DNA of 64,000 bases from Setophaga petechia (lineage: Eukaryota > Chordata > Aves > Passeriformes > Parulidae): positions 8,114,501 to 8,178,500 of the forward strand of contig JANCRA010000010.1 in NCBI GenBank assembly GCA_024362935.1, read 5' to 3'. This document shows positions 9,881-23,000 of the stretch, one piece after another (within the stretch, counting starts at the first letter, position 1; each line of letters opens with the position of its first letter). The position numbers and the translations under genes were made by a program. The notes beneath the pieces are model-generated. The model was not told the origin of the DNA and did no database searches. It worked only from the letters and a program-made list of their open reading frames with translations.

Positions 9881-10210
9881 AAATCCCCTCCCATGGAGGG
9901 GGCATCTCCACCCCGCAAGGTTTCCTGAGACGTGGCTTGCAGGCTGGGGCCAGGACATGGTGTGCCAGCACCTCCTTCAGCCCAGCGCGGCTGGCAGGGC
10001 TCAGGGGTGTTGGTGGTGTTTGTCTCCCCATGCACAAGCTTTGCTGACAGGCAGAAGAACAACACTTGTCCCGAAATGGCCCCTGCCCTGCCAGCCCGGA
10101 GCAGCCAGGAGCCAGGGGAAGGTTTTCCAATGTCCCTCAGGTCCTGGCTGGACAGGTAAAGGATGTCACCCTTCTGTTAAGTGACATTATTTTGCTTTGG
10201 CCCTTCTCAG
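9583..10210. repeat. Long inverted repeat, two 130-bp arms with 368-bp spacer
   Basis: The left arm 9583-9712 and the reverse complement of the right arm 10081-10210 align without gaps, and by hand I count about 13 mismatches in 130 positions (about 90% identity). Both start CTGAGAAG and end in CAGGGCAGGG. Several differences are C/T or G/A at CpG sites, with CG kept on the left arm and TG or CA on the right. The flanks do not match. A transcript across it would form a long stem of about 130 bp. No transposase, target duplication or known family is seen. It could be a foldback (MITE-like) element or an inverted segmental duplication. Confidence 0.9.
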
Positions 10211-10282
10211 CTCAGGTCCCAAAAGCCCCAAGTCCTCGTGACAAGGACTGCACAAAGTGATAACCACTCTACATGTGGATTC

Positions 10283-10450
10283 ATGAAATTGTAGAATATC
10301 CTGAGCTGGAAGGGATCCACAAGGATCACTGAGGCCAGCTCCTAGCTCTGCCCAAGACCATCCCAAGAGTGCCACCACGTGCCTGAGAGCATTGTCCAAC
10401 CCTTCTGGAACTCCAGCAGGTTTGGTGACCACTGGCCTGGGGAGCCCATG
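10283..10450 (-). mobile_element. CR1 LINE fragment (minus strand)
   Basis: The plus strand shows the reverse complement of a CR1 3' region: GAATATCCTGAGCTGGAAGG, then CACAAGGATCACTGAGGCCA, then CTGAGAGCATTGTCCAACCC and CTGGGGAGCC. This is the typical avian CR1 order. The copy is truncated and diverged. Confidence 0.85.
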
Positions 10451-11460
10451 GTTTGCCATCATCCCCATACCACAATACCAGAACTGAGCCAAGTTTCTAA
10501 TACAGGTTGTGTGTACCTTTCTGGCTGCTTTTCTGCTGTGGAAAGGCTCTGTCCTCCAACAGTCCTGCTTGATGCCCAGTGCAGTGACCAGACAACTCCC
10601 CCTTGCCCACAGCCCCATCTTGCTGGCTTGGCTTCAGAGTGCTTTTGTCTTCACCTGTCCTCACCTCCCATGATGCTGGTGCAGATGCCAGCTCAGGTTC
10701 CTCATTTCCATCACCACCACCTCTCTTTTCCAAGATTCTCTGACTGCAGAGCCCACAAGCTGCTTTGATGTTTTAGAAACAAAGACCGTGAGTCATGGCA
10801 GAACACAAGGTAAGTGCATCATTAGCAGATGTCTGCCCAAAACCCACTCCAGGCCCTGGCAGCCCCTGCAGAGGCATCGCTCCCAAGGATGTGACAGACC
10901 CTATTTTGAGCCAAGGGGGGAGGCAAGATGTGAGTAAAGGGCAGAAGATGTCACACTCCTAGGTGATCATGGTACTACCTACAGCTTAGGTGAGGCAGGG
11001 GCTCCTAAGGATTTACAGAGTAAAGTAAATTAGAAGCTGGTCAGAAGTCAATATATATTTTCTTCTTAAAAATGAACCTCTGAAAAGCTTTTTCTTTTGT
11101 AACCTGCACTTTCTCCACAACACTTCATCCCCAAAGGATTTTCCTTCCAGCCTCTCCCCCAACAAATCTGGGCTGTAGCAGCTAAAGCTTCATAGGACTT
11201 ACCTTCCCACCACTCATCAGCTGTTTGCTACATCTAAGATGAGGTATTAGGTATGATTGGTGGCCCAGATACCAGCCCATAAAGCTACTAAACTCTTCTA
11301 GAAGGATTCCTCACCTGGCTCAGGTGTCTGTGATCGAATATCCATCAGTATCAAGATAGGAAGCACCTTCCTGGCAGCTTAATGCTGGAGTGGCAGCTCT
11401 AAGCTGTGTTTTGTCAGCAAGATTTCAGCTGGGAATTTGCTCAGGTAACCTGGGCCCCCA
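10451..11460. other. Intergenic DNA, nothing recognised
   Basis: No gene, RNA or repeat is identified. The open frames on both strands lack known motifs. Confidence 0.5.
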
Positions 11461-11469
11461 GGCAGCTTC

Positions 11470-11590
11470 TGGCTTGCTCTGTGACGTTGAGTGAATACAC
11501 AGTTTTGTGTACTTCCCATCTGTAGAATGGGGCTGATACCTCCCATCACCTTTGCAAGAGTTTGGGTGCTAAGGAACCAGGCAGGTGGGC
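11470..11590 (+). repeat. Possible MIR-type ancient SINE remnant
   Basis: The order CTCTGTGACGTTGAGTGA ... CCATCTGTAGAATGGGGCTG ... ATACCTCCCATCACC matches the core of MIR in its sense direction. It is heavily mutated. MIR-type CORE-SINEs predate the bird-mammal split. Confidence 0.5.
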
Positions 11591-12604
11591 TGGTGTGATG
11601 TTAACATCCTCTTGCAGTGCTGAATTTCTAGGACTGAATCACTTTTTTCTATCTTTAAAAATAAATTTTTAAAAAAGACTTTTATTTAATTTCAGCTCCC
11701 CTTCCTAATTACTTAATGTAGTAGGAGTTATTTTGTCAGGAGAGGGCACTTGTTGATGGTTTACCCCATGTTTCATTAATGCATGGAAGAGGTTAACTCC
11801 TGGTAGTTATGGTAGCAGATGCATGGTTTTAACAGGGAAAAAAAAATCCCCAATTTTACTTTCTACTCTTGCACTAATTTGTGACTATTTTTATCAATGT
11901 TAGCACTGAGCCAGGGTAAAAATACTCCCTAGAAAGTTTAGAATTTACATTTGTCTTCATATATATTCAGCAGAAATCCAGCTCCCCAGCCTCCGCACTG
12001 CCTAATCTGGACTCATTAACTTCACCCGCCCCCGGGAAAAATGTCAGATGACTTTGGCCTGGCGAAGCCTTTCACCCACAAACACTCAGCAGGAGGGTCC
12101 AAGTCTCCTGTCTGCAGGAAACAATCCCCGTGGAGCATCAGCTCTGGCACTGCAGGCATCCAACTCAGCCATAGGAACGGATTCACCCTTCCTGACACAG
12201 CCCTGCCTCGGGGCAAAGTCTCCGATGTTGGGCTCCATCCCGGGGGGATGCTGAGACCTGGAAGCATCTTCCACATGGCAAGGCAGATGGATGGAGGCTG
12301 GGAGAGAAGCACCACAAGGAGAAGCCTTTGTGGAACATCTCCTGAAACACAAGGCAGCCACAAGCACTGGAACTGGCATTGGAGGTCCTGGGATAATGCC
12401 ATTTTCCTTCTATTAAATGGACATAACATTTGACTCTCTGAGCTGCCCTTTTGCTGCACAGCTGGAGACTTTCATGTCAATGTGTCAATGAACTCTGCTC
12501 CAAAGACAACAGAATTGTTCTCTGGCAGGTTCCTGCAGAAGAAGCAAACCATCCCCTCCTGTGCAGCGGGGCCATTACCATCTCACAGGGGCACAGCAGC
12601 CCAG
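11591..12604. other. Intergenic DNA, nothing recognised
   Basis: An AT-rich segment at about 11640-11960 is followed by mixed sequence. Overlapping open frames on both strands at 12022-12459 have no known domain and are probably chance. Confidence 0.5.
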
Positions 12605-12840
12605 AGGGGCTGGGGCTGGAGGTCCCTCTGAGGAGTGTCCAGTCCAGCTCCTGTCTCACAGCACCATCTCTTAGGGCAACTATTGCCCCTACTATTGGGT
12701 ATGCCAATATCTCCAAGGATGGAGGCTCCACACCTTCCTCAGGCAAGCTGGTGCAGTATTTCACCATCCTTACAGTGAAAAAGTGAACTGACATGTCCTG
12801 TGCTTCAATTTGTTCCTGTTGCCCTCACTAGCCACCCAGG
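12605..12840 (-). mobile_element. CR1 LINE fragment (minus strand)
   Basis: The plus strand carries the reverse-complement CR1 landmarks in order: GGGCTGGAGGTCCCTCTGAG, GTCCAGCTCCTG, ATATCTCCAAGGATGGAGGC, CACCATCCTTACAGTGAAAA and TGTGCTTCAATTTGT. It belongs to an older subfamily and is diverged. Confidence 0.8.
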
Positions 12841-14930
12841 AAAAGTCTGGCTCCATGTTCAGGGTTTGAGGAAAGCCCTGAATTTTTATGGTGTGTTTTC
12901 TGTGAAACCCAGGAGAGAAAGGGGGCTCATGTTTAAGCAGGAGCTGAGAGCCCAGAGGCTCCCCCAGCAAGGGAGGGCAGCTCCAATCTAATTAAACTGA
13001 GAAAACATCCTTAAGCAACACCATTCCCCTTCTTCCCTGCTTCACTTCCTGGGCTCCAGGGTCCTTCCAGAGGAAGAACTGGAGAATATTTAAGATTATT
13101 TATCCTTTTAGCAGGGAGTTTTAAATGAGGAGGTCTGGAAGCTGCTCCTTAGAAAATCCTCCCCTGCAGAGGACCAGAGGAGGGGAAAGCTCCAATGCTC
13201 CCTTTGGCATGAGACCCTCCAGAGTCTGTCACTGCAATGATGGAGTAGGACAAGATACTTATGGGACTTAAGAAGCCAATAACATCTACCCTGGCCCAGG
13301 CATGTGCTGGACACAGCCTGCACAGCCTGGAGTTGAATACAGACCTCCATATCCCTTTTATTCCTCCTTTTGCATGCCAGAAAAACCCTTCCTCCTTAGA
13401 AAGGAGTGAAGCAAGAGAGAAATGGCCCAAGACATGGAGGGCAGGACCTGTTGGTGCTGTCTGAGCCCTGGCCCTTGGCTCTGCTGGGCTCCATCCCTCC
13501 CTGGCTCTGCAGATCCAGCACCTCGCCCGCCCCGCACACGTCAGTTCCTCAGCAGCTCCTCCAGACAGCCAGGCTGTTTTCAAGAAGCAATTTCCTGCAG
13601 AGGAAGATTTTTTTTTTCCAAGGAGCCTAAGTGGGGAACTTCCTGGTGCAAGCTTTTCATGGGAAACCATTGTGAGAGCAGCTTCACCACCCACCAGGAA
13701 GGGCTGTCACTGAGCAGGCTGCACCCTGCTCTGTGTGCCCAGCCCAGCTTCCCGTGCATGCCCAGGGGCTGAGTTTTGTGGCCCTCACTCATCTCCCCAA
13801 GCTTCTGCTGGGATGCTGACTTGTGGCAGGGGAAGTGGATGGATGGTGAAGATCTGGACTGGGTGCAGGCAGTGCAGAGCCTCCCAGGGAAGGTTCTGCA
13901 TGGCCTGTCCCTCTGCTGGGAGAAGCTGAGAGGAGACAAAAAGACTTCACCATACTTTGGCTCTCCAGCCTTTGCATTTTGCCCCTTCGCTGTGGTGCTG
14001 GGTCTGATTTCCAGCAGGGCCACCAGCTACCAGGACAGGCTTCTTCCCACACAGAGCTGGGTGTCACTGCTCCTCAGCCTGGTTCTGGGAGGCACCTGGG
14101 TGCTTGTCTGAAATGCAAAGCCCGCCAGGGCTTCTCCCACTGCTGCAAGAGTGGGGCTGCCCAGCTCAGCTCTGATGTGGTGGAGCCAGGGCAGTCCCAG
14201 TGGCTTTGGCAGCACTGGCTGGGATTTAACTAGAGTCCAGAGGCAGCCCCAGCACCATGGCAGTGCCCCACAGCCCTGGCTACCAGTGAAACCCCAAAAT
14301 GCACCAGTTAAACCCTCAGCCAACACAGACCCTGGGGCAGCAAGTTGCACTGTGCTGCTGCTTCTCACCATGGGTGGTGTTAAAGTCAATCATTGTTCAT
14401 ATCCTTTTACTCCAATGAGCTGTGCAGGTCTCCCAGACAGTGCACATTCCCAACAATGCTGCTTTTCATTCAGGCAGTTGTTCTGGTTTGAGCGTATTTT
14501 GTGGCTATGGATGGATGGGCAGCCTAGACTCGTGCCCTGCTTTGAGCTCTCACACCTGTGCTCTCCCATGGAGAACTTCTGCTGGACATCTGTGAAGATG
14601 CTCTGGTTCCAAAGGTTTTTAACCTGTCTCAAATTCTCTAGTTTTGCAACCTCTCACTGCAGTTAAAATAAAACTAAACAACACCCAAGGATCCATTTCT
14701 GTGAAGCATTTCAGGAGCAAGAGGCTGGTTCCTCTTTCAGAGCATCACAAAACAACTTCTATTTTCCTCATAGTGTTAGCAATGTTCAGCTGAGCCCTGC
14801 TCTTTTTTCCCCCAAAAAAGTTTAGTTTCCAGGAAACAGGACTTTATTTTGAACACAAAGCATCTCTTCAGCCAGCCAGATGCTCTTGGGTACATTCACA
14901 ACTTTTGAGTACACATATATGACCTACAAA
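12841..14930. other. Intergenic DNA, nothing recognised
   Basis: The sequence is moderately GC-rich with many overlapping open frames on both strands and no domain I recognise. I see no splice-bounded coding exon that matches a known family. Confidence 0.5.
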
Positions 14931-14939
14931 AACAGGACC

Positions 14940-15090
14940 CAGCATAGAGGGAACTGAACCAGGTCTCAGGGCAGAGTCCAGTCACTTCCCAACCCACCAC
15001 TGGCTCAATTGTGTGATGCTGGGCAGGTCCTTTCCCTCTGTCTGTGTCCTGCTTTCCAAGCCTTGAACTGGGGTTTAAGATCCTTCATGC
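14940..15090 (+). repeat. Possible MIR-type ancient SINE remnant
   Basis: A segment around 15005-15060 reads TGTGTGATGCTGGGCAGGTC followed by CCCTCTGTCTGTGTCCTG, which resembles the MIR core (TGTGACCTTGGGCAAGT...CTCTGTGCCTCAG). Support is weak because the copy is very diverged. Confidence 0.4.
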
Positions 15091-15189
15091 AGGACTCTGC
15101 TGGACCTCAGAGTTGGCAAGAAGTATCTGAACCACTCACAAGGTGCCAATCCAGTTTCTGGCAGCAGTGCTTGATCAAAAAGGATGAAT

Positions 15190-15545
15190 CAAAACCTCCT
15201 TCCTCCTTCTCCCTTGGCCTGCTGGCAATGCTCTTCTTAATCCAGCTCAGGATGTTGCTGATTACTCCAGATCATGCTGTTGCTGATTGTGAGAAGGCAC
15301 CACTGCCTCATGGACAGCTTGTTATCCACCAGGACCTCCCAGGTCTGTACCTGCAAAGCTGTTTTCCAGTCAGCTGGTCCCCAGTTTGTCCTGGGTCATT
15401 GTACTGGTGAGTGGGGTCACTCCTCCTTGGGGGCAGGAGCTCCTACTCCCTTTGCTGGACTTCACAAAGCTCCTCTTTGCACATTGAGGTCCTTGTGAAT
15501 GGCACCCTGGAACGTGCAAAGCCAGGGGAGCAGGGAGAGCTCACA
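15190..15545 (-). mobile_element. CR1 LINE fragment (minus strand), internal 3' region
   Basis: The plus strand matches the reverse complement of the CR1 region upstream of its 3'UTR: CTTGGCCTGCTGGCAATGCT, CTCATGGACAGCTTGTTATC, CACCAGGACCTCCCAGGTC, then CTTTGCTGGACTTCACAAAG and GAGGTCCTTGTGAATGGCAC. It derives from the reverse-transcriptase-coding part. The reading frame is broken. Confidence 0.85.
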
Positions 15546-16740
15546 GCATTCCACAGCTCGGGTGGTGGACCTTGGAGAAAAGGATGGAGTTGGAGACACA
15601 CATCCCTTTCCCTTCTGCCCACAACAGAGGGGGCCACCAGCCTAGGGACACCCAGGGCACGAGGAAAGGGGGATCCTGCCAGCAGCTGGTGCCATCCCAG
15701 CACACACTGTGCCTGTGCTCCTTCACTCACCATCTGACAAGCGAGGACGCGGCGCTCAGGGAAGGAGGTGAGCAGGCAAATTCAGCAAAGACATCCCAGG
15801 GAATGAGTCACTGGCTCTGCATAAGAGGCCAGGCTCTGGAGGGAGAAGGGCAGCAGGAAAGAGGAACACTCCCAGGAGATGGCTGCAGGATGATTAAAAG
15901 GCTTTCACTTGGACCTTGCATTGGAGATCCCCCTGCCAGAGGAGTGAGAGCAGAGCTCTGGGTGTGCCCACAGGGACACAGCAGTGGGAGCTCAGCTCCT
16001 CAGGGAGGCTGATTCTCAGAGCTGGAGAAATCACCCACCTAACCCAGGCTTTTCTCAGGAAAGGCTTGGCTCTGGTGGTGGCATTTCTCATGGGAAATAT
16101 TATTTCCTTGAAAATTTGGATATTCAGGTCAGCTAAAAGCTTTCAGCACAGTGGCACCAGACACACTGAGCTGGTTGAGTCAGAAGGTAATTTCCAACAC
16201 ATGTAAGGCAACTTCCGAGGACCAGAGAGATTCATCACCATGTTTTCCTGGTGACACCTTCAGTTGTTTTGCTTCTAAGAATCAGCCTTTTGTTTACTGT
16301 TTTAGCTTATTTCCTCGTGGAAAGCCTTTCATTTACTCCCTGGCATTAACTGTAGCTTTTAATCCCAGCAGGTGAAGGAGGTGGAAGAGGAACAGCTCTT
16401 CAGCAGCAGGGCCAGTGTGCCAGAAATGGTACTTTTTATTTAAGCTGCTCATAAAGATAACGAGAGATGAAAAGGTTGTGTCAGGAGGGGGATCTTCTTT
16501 AGTTGGAAATCACGAAATACAAGAGCACTGCTGTCTCTTCTGCTGGGGCCCTGGCATTTCTGATCTTCCTGCTCCAAGGGTTTGCCCTATGGAGCAGATG
16601 CCCCAGAAGGGCAGCCAAGGTGGATGGGTGGATGGGAGAGAAGCTGCCGAGGGACTCACACCCATCCTAGAGGGGCTGCACTGCCTCAAAGAGAGAAGAA
16701 AATCTGTCTGGAAAAAAAATCTCAGAGCCCAGACTTGTTG
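15546..16740. other. Intergenic DNA, nothing recognised
   Basis: No gene or repeat is identified. Confidence 0.5.
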
Positions 16741-17010
16741 GGTGAAAGGTGTTGGAAATGCAAATCATTAATTTAAAGAACTGGGCCAGGAACCAGGGGT
16801 GCCAGGCTGAGCTGTTATCTGCTGCATCAGCTGCGAGCCTGGCTCGGGATTTCAAAATAAAATTAGACTTGCAGTATATGTCTTTAAATATTTAAATTAC
16901 TTTCAGTAATTCATATGGTGACATTTAAACAAAGTACACCAAGCAAACGGCTCCCAGTGCTAAAAGGAAATGTTTGCAGGTAATAATATTTAATTTAAAA
17001 GGGAACAGCT
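16741..17010. promoter_or_regulatory. AT-rich segment with octamer and homeobox-type motifs (putative enhancer)
   Basis: A perfect octamer ATGCAAAT (16758-16765) runs directly into CATTAATTTA, and further TAAT-rich motifs follow to about 17000. This resembles conserved non-coding enhancers bound by POU and homeodomain factors. It is inferred from motifs only; conservation was not tested. Confidence 0.3.
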
Positions 17011-20000
17011 GATATCAAGGCAGAATCTTAATGCTGAATTCAACATACATTTCTCTCTCAGCCAAGCAGGGAAGAATAAAGACCAGGCCAGAAAATGGTT
17101 AAAGATGTAGAGTGGTGTGATGGAAGTGCTGATCCCAGACACCCCAAAGAGCTGTGAATTATATGGGTGCCCAAATATTTTCAGGATCAGGACTGCTGTA
17201 GTTTTGTGGGCTCGCAGAGCAGGGGACAAGCAGTTTCATGCTGGGAAGTGAGGACCACAGGGGCTTGGTGATGCCAACCCCTCCTGCCACACTCACCTGC
17301 CCTCCCACAGCCTTCCTGGGCCCTTTGCTGTGAGTCTGTTCCAGAAACTAAAGGGAAAATCCATCCTGGGTGCAAGGGAGCAGAACTCAATGAAGTCAGC
17401 TCACACACAGCAGCTTCGCCGCGGTGCTGCCGGCCAATTTGGAGAGCTTAGCTGGGTCTGTTACATCAGTCACACTGGATTTCATAACATCAGACATTTC
17501 AATGAGGGTGACTCATTCTCTCTTGAAGGGTATTGTATGTATGAGCAAAGATGATTAACTTTTGCTGAATGGTATGATTTCTGGGATGGGAACTGCTATT
17601 AATTAGGAGCGGATCTCAGATGTTCACAAACCCTGTTTTCATGGCCTACTTTGTATATTTTTCCCCATTCTAATTGTTTTTTTAGCTCAGGATAAATATT
17701 AAAGTGCTCTTCCCTGCTATCTGGCACTAAGGCAGCCAGATGTCCAGCAAAGGCATCTGACTTTCATAGTCAGGCACGGCCCAGGGCTCAGTTCCTGTGG
17801 CCAAGCTTCAGCTACTTGCCCTAAAAAGCTCAGTTTTCACATTAAAAGCAAACAAAACAAAATAAAAGGGAGCTTCCAGCCTGCACAAGTGCAGCAGATA
17901 AAGTACCAAGGGAGGTAAAATAAGCACGAGTGGTTCAGAATGCAAAATCCTAAGAATTATCCTTTCTCACTCTCCCCCCAAATTTTCTTTATCGAAAGAA
18001 AGCTGGGGGGCTTATGCTAATTTCATGCTTCTGGCTGTTGAGGTTTGGGGGTTAACACCACCAAGGATCCTTGGGATAAAGAGTTTGCCAAGTTCAGGGA
18101 GAAAAATACCCTTTCAGCTGCACTGGCTGCAAAGCTGGACAATTTACCAGCACAAGGGTCAGGGTGTTCAGTGCCTTCAAGCACATCTGCAGCACCCAGC
18201 ACTGTGGTCCTGCAGGAAGTGCCTGGAGAAATTAAGACCAGCCAGCTTGAAAAAGCCAAAGGAGGCAGGCATAGGATGGGATGGAGCTGTCCTTCCCCAC
18301 CCCAGGCAGTGCTGGGGCATGCCAGGGAGCAGCCAGGCTGAAGCTGGGGACATGACAGGTCAGTGTTTAATAGCCAGGCTGTTCAGTGGCACCTTGCCAC
18401 CACCTCATGATCCCCAGCATCTCCCCTGGGATGACAAGGTCCCCTCCTAGACCCAGCCTATCAGGTCCCTCTTGTCCTATCCCATGGCACTGGCAGTGAG
18501 GAACACAACATCCCACAGAGCCAGACATCCCACCCTGCTCCAGCTCCACTGCTGTGGGCAGTAAAACAGTCTGGGAGCAGACAAACTGTGGTCAGTCCCT
18601 CTGCCTGGCCAGCAGGGAGCTGGAGGAAGTGTCCCGTTCCTGGCTCCTGGTGAGACACCACCATGAAAGCCACCTGTGACTTCCAGAGATGGAAAGGAAG
18701 GGTCACAGCTCAGCCTGTATTCTTCCAGCAAGGATGAGGTTCACGTGCTTTGCCCAATACCCCATCCCCACAGCCCCTCCAGCACTCACAGCACTCCTCA
18801 AATGTCAGGCAGGGACTGTGAGCAGCAGTGAGGCAAACAAAGGTCACTGGATCTGTGCTTTTCCCCTTCCGTCAGCTGAGGTTGCAGGAAGCTCCTGGGC
18901 ACAGGCTGGAGAGCTGGTCCTGCTCCAGAGCAGGCAGTGATGAAGAGCATGAGAAGCAAACTCAAGAGAAACAATAATTTGTAGTTAATTGAGACAAGAA
19001 GAGATGATTTTTTTTTTTTAAATTAAAATTCAGGGCTGGGCATTTGAGCACAAACGGGGGATGAGCAGTGAAACTGCCCTGTGGGTGGGCAGCCCTAACC
19101 TGTGGGGGTTTGGAAGCTTTTGGGGCAGTGACTTGCTCTCCTCCACCCCTCCTGCTTGTCACCAGGCAGGGGGCAGAGGGGTGACCTGCCCTGGCTCAGG
19201 CACAGTACCCAGGCTGGTGGCAGCACACCTGGAAGCACCTGCTGGCCAAGCCTCCCTGTAACCACCAGGCTCCCAGGCTCACTCTGGAGAAGCTGGGAGG
19301 TGTGGGAGCATTAGAAGGCTTCTCCTTCCAGACTCAACAGTGAGGAATGTACACTCGAAACAGAGATAGGGCTGGTTTCACTTGTGCTGCACACCAAAGC
19401 CAACTATGAGGCTCTCTGAGATAAAGTGGCATCTAGGGGTAGGAAAACCCCACAATTTGCCTAAAATTTGCACCCATGAAACGCCACTGGCAGAACAAAG
19501 TGTGGATGTGTGATTCAGGCACAAGCCTGGGATGTGTGAGGCACTGCCCAGGCGTGCAAGGAAGGCTGAGCCACGCAGCACCAAGGGTTTCCTTGGAGAC
19601 TGACGCACGAGGGGCTTCTCCTCCACAGGCACTTTCTGCCTGCCTTACCAGGCAAAGGAACACCCTAAATCCCATCCCCACCCCAAATCCCATCCCCACC
19701 AGGAGAGCCGCTGGGGGAAGGGGCAGTGCTGAGAGCCTCCAAGGGGGCTTTCCTCACCTCCCAGCACTTTTCCTGTTGCGCAACTCACTCGTGCTTCTAA
19801 AAATGTTTGCTGGAGCAACAGTCTCTAAGGCGATTTCCATAACAATGGGTGCAGAAGAACGATCCACGCTGCTGGAGTGATTTGCTCTCTCACACAAGCG
19901 GGCACATCGCAATTCCAGCAGTGAGATGTTCCTGTCAATGAGAGAAAAAGAGTATTTGACTGAGTTGCTCTCAGCAGCTGCTGGAAAGATCCCCAGAGGC

Positions 20001-23000
20001 CCTGCTGTCCATTGCCTGGCCAGGGGGCACAGGCAGGGCTCTCTGCCCTGCCCCAGGGCATTGCCAGAGTCTGCAGGCACAAAAACACCCACAGCAAAGG
20101 TACAAAACCACAGAAAATGCTTCCACACCTTTGGCTGGTGTGTCAGCAGTGCCCAGCAGACACACACCATGCAGACACCTGTAGAGGGGCAGGACCCAGC
20201 AGCTGCACTCTGGCATCAGCCAAAGCTCCTGCTCCACCGCAGGCCTCAGTCCTTACAAGGTCCCCATGTGTTTCTCTTTTATCTCACAGTTCTGGGTGCT
20301 CAGCCCCAGCCAGAACCAACCAGGTTTGCTCCTTCCCCACATCTTTTCCAGTTGACCCATTAAAATCAACACTCAGCCCCTGCCTCCAGTTTGAATCGCT
20401 CACATCCTGCCATTACAGCTTTGTTTAAATCCGTGCAGAGCTCAACCTGTTGTCAGACATACACTAATTGGTGTGTTTCTAATTATTTGTTTCCATCTTA
20501 AAACCTGTTTTTCAGCAGATTGCAGCTTTATTTTAATACATGCTTGGCTAGAGCCTGATATACTGGTTGCCAGTAACCTAGACACAAATGGGATTGCATT
20601 GCACAGGGGGAGCAGGGGAAAAAAAGAGACTTGAATTAAGAGCCTGTTCATAAAAATGAATTAAACAAAATTGTGAAACAAGCAGCACTGTTACATTGCA
20701 GAAGATTGTTTCTGATTCCTGTTTCTACCTCTTCAAATAAGATGAACCTCTGCATTCACAAAAGGGCATTGAAACACCTCCTTACACAAACGCTTTGACC
20801 ATGTTTTTTTATGTCATCAAAGCTCTAAAACTTGGGGTTAATCCTTTTTATACTCACATGGTTGGTGTTAAAAATTAGCTCATCAGTGGGTGACCAAACC
20901 AGGATCAATCTCCAGCTGCTTTCCCAGGATGGGAATGCAGACACTCAGGCACTGTCGTCAGCCCCTTCATTCAAGAAGCACCAACAAGCTTTTCCTCTTC
21001 CAGGAGCAGCTCCAGCCCTTTGGATCTTGGTCATTTTCACACAAGTCTTCAGAGGGCAGGAGAAGTAGCTGAGGTGCTGCTCCAAGGCAGCTGACACCTC
21101 TGGGACACACCAGGCAGCACAACCAGTGCTCTGGGGCCTGCTCCATTCTCTCTCTGTAGCTCTTTCTCCTGTGCTGAGGATTTTGGAGTCCCCCATCTAA
21201 AATGCAATTAGGGAAACAGAGGCAATTAAACAAAAATAAAAACATGTAATTTGCTGGCAAATAACTTTTTAGTGCAGGTCATGTTCTGCACAGCCCTGAC
21301 CAAAGCTGCTTGCAACAGTCTCACCTTTGGCTTCTCCTCTCCAGCTCCCTGCCTTTCCCTGACTGTGGGAAAATGCAGCAAGAGCATCCCACAGACAAGA
21401 AAGCCTCAGTCCCCCAGCCCAGGGGTTGTGAGGACACCCAGCCACCCACCAGGACAGGCAGGAGCCACATGAGGAGTGGCAGTGTGCAATCAGCAGCATG
21501 GTGTCTCTCTGGCATAACCTGACCTCTGGTTGTCTCCACAGTCAGCCACAGAGGCAGAGTGAAGTCCTTGTGCAGCTCTTTCCAGCAGTAGACACACTCT
21601 AAGGACACTGATTTCTCTGCAGGCTTTTTGTCAGCAGACAAAGGGGCTCAGAAGCTGATGCAGCCAGTGGAGTGTGAAGATGCACTTCCCAGGAGGAGCT
21701 AACTGCTAGAGGGAATTGGGTTTTCAGTTGTCAACACAGTGGCCTGGGACTTTGTAGGAGACACCCAGGTTGAGAGCACAGCCCTGGTCCATCTTGGCCC
21801 TGGTGGGCAGAGGCCCAGCTGAGAGGCTGAGAGTGGGCAGCATCTCCAGATGAACACTGGAGACCTTCTCCCTCCTGCAGGTCTTGGATTCTGTGGGATA
21901 CATGGCCCTAAGTATCCCACAGAAGTATTCCATCAATGCCAAGCAGCATGGAGGCCCCCTGGGAGAAGGCCTTGGCCAGGCCAAATTTTGGGGTTGACTT
22001 CCTGGTTTGGTTCTTGTGGAGGAGCATCTCATGCAGACACATCTGCCTGCAGCCATAAACTGAGCCTGTGGGGATGGCGAGGGCCCATCAGCTCCTCCTA
22101 GCCCTTCCCTATTTCCACACAAAGACATTTCTGGTGAGCTTCTACTCCTTTTTTTATACTAAAAAGGAAAGAAAAGAGGAAGATACGCAGTTGATGTTAA
22201 GGAAATCTAACAGAGCGTGCAGTAATCCAACTGCTCAGACACATATGCCTCCTTCCTTCTGCTCCATACCAGCGAGGCTGTGCCATATTTAGATCTGGCT
22301 CCATCTCTCACAAACTTGACCAACTGTTCCTCCACAGTGTCATCTCTGCTTGTTTACCCCCAAACTGTTCACTGAAATCTTCAATTCAGTGAGGACAAAA
22401 TAATAATGATATTAATTTTAAAAAAGGTTTGCTTTTTAATGACAGGAAAAGCACTAAATGCCCAGAAAGGCAGATCATAACTGTAGTGGGTAAAGAGGTC
22501 AAAAGATCCCTTGGTGAGTCATCATCTCCATCAGGGACCTCCAGTGTGAGGAGGCAGAAGTGTTTCCTAGAAATGAGTGGCCCTGGGGAGCTCCCACAAG
22601 TGTGTGCTCCCACAGGAGGGGCCCTGGGATGCTCCCACAGGAGTGGCAGGCTCAGTGACCACACATGAGGGCAGGCACAGAGCTGTGGCCACACTGGGGT
22701 TACCTGGGTGTGACTCCTCCAAGGAGCTGCCTTATGCAGAGCACTGGGCATCTGCAAAGTAAGGGGTGACAGCCTCCCTGAGGGAAAGGCTGAAAGCACA
22801 GCTTTGTTACAAGTAGGAAAGACAGAGAGCATTTCCCGACCTTCCTCATTGTGCCAAACCATGGCAAGTTCACCCCACAGCCTGGCCTCAGCACTGGGAC
22901 AGGGGTCAGGCAGAGGTGGTCTTCCTCCACACTTTCAGCCATGGCTGTGTCACACATGAGGCAGAGGTGAGCCCTTGTCCTCCCACACACAGTCAGGAGC

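Noticed and set aside
21724..22128. 134-codon minus-strand open frame as possible exon or pseudogene
   Set aside because: The peptide resembles no family I know, and no coherent splice sites or partner exons are seen.
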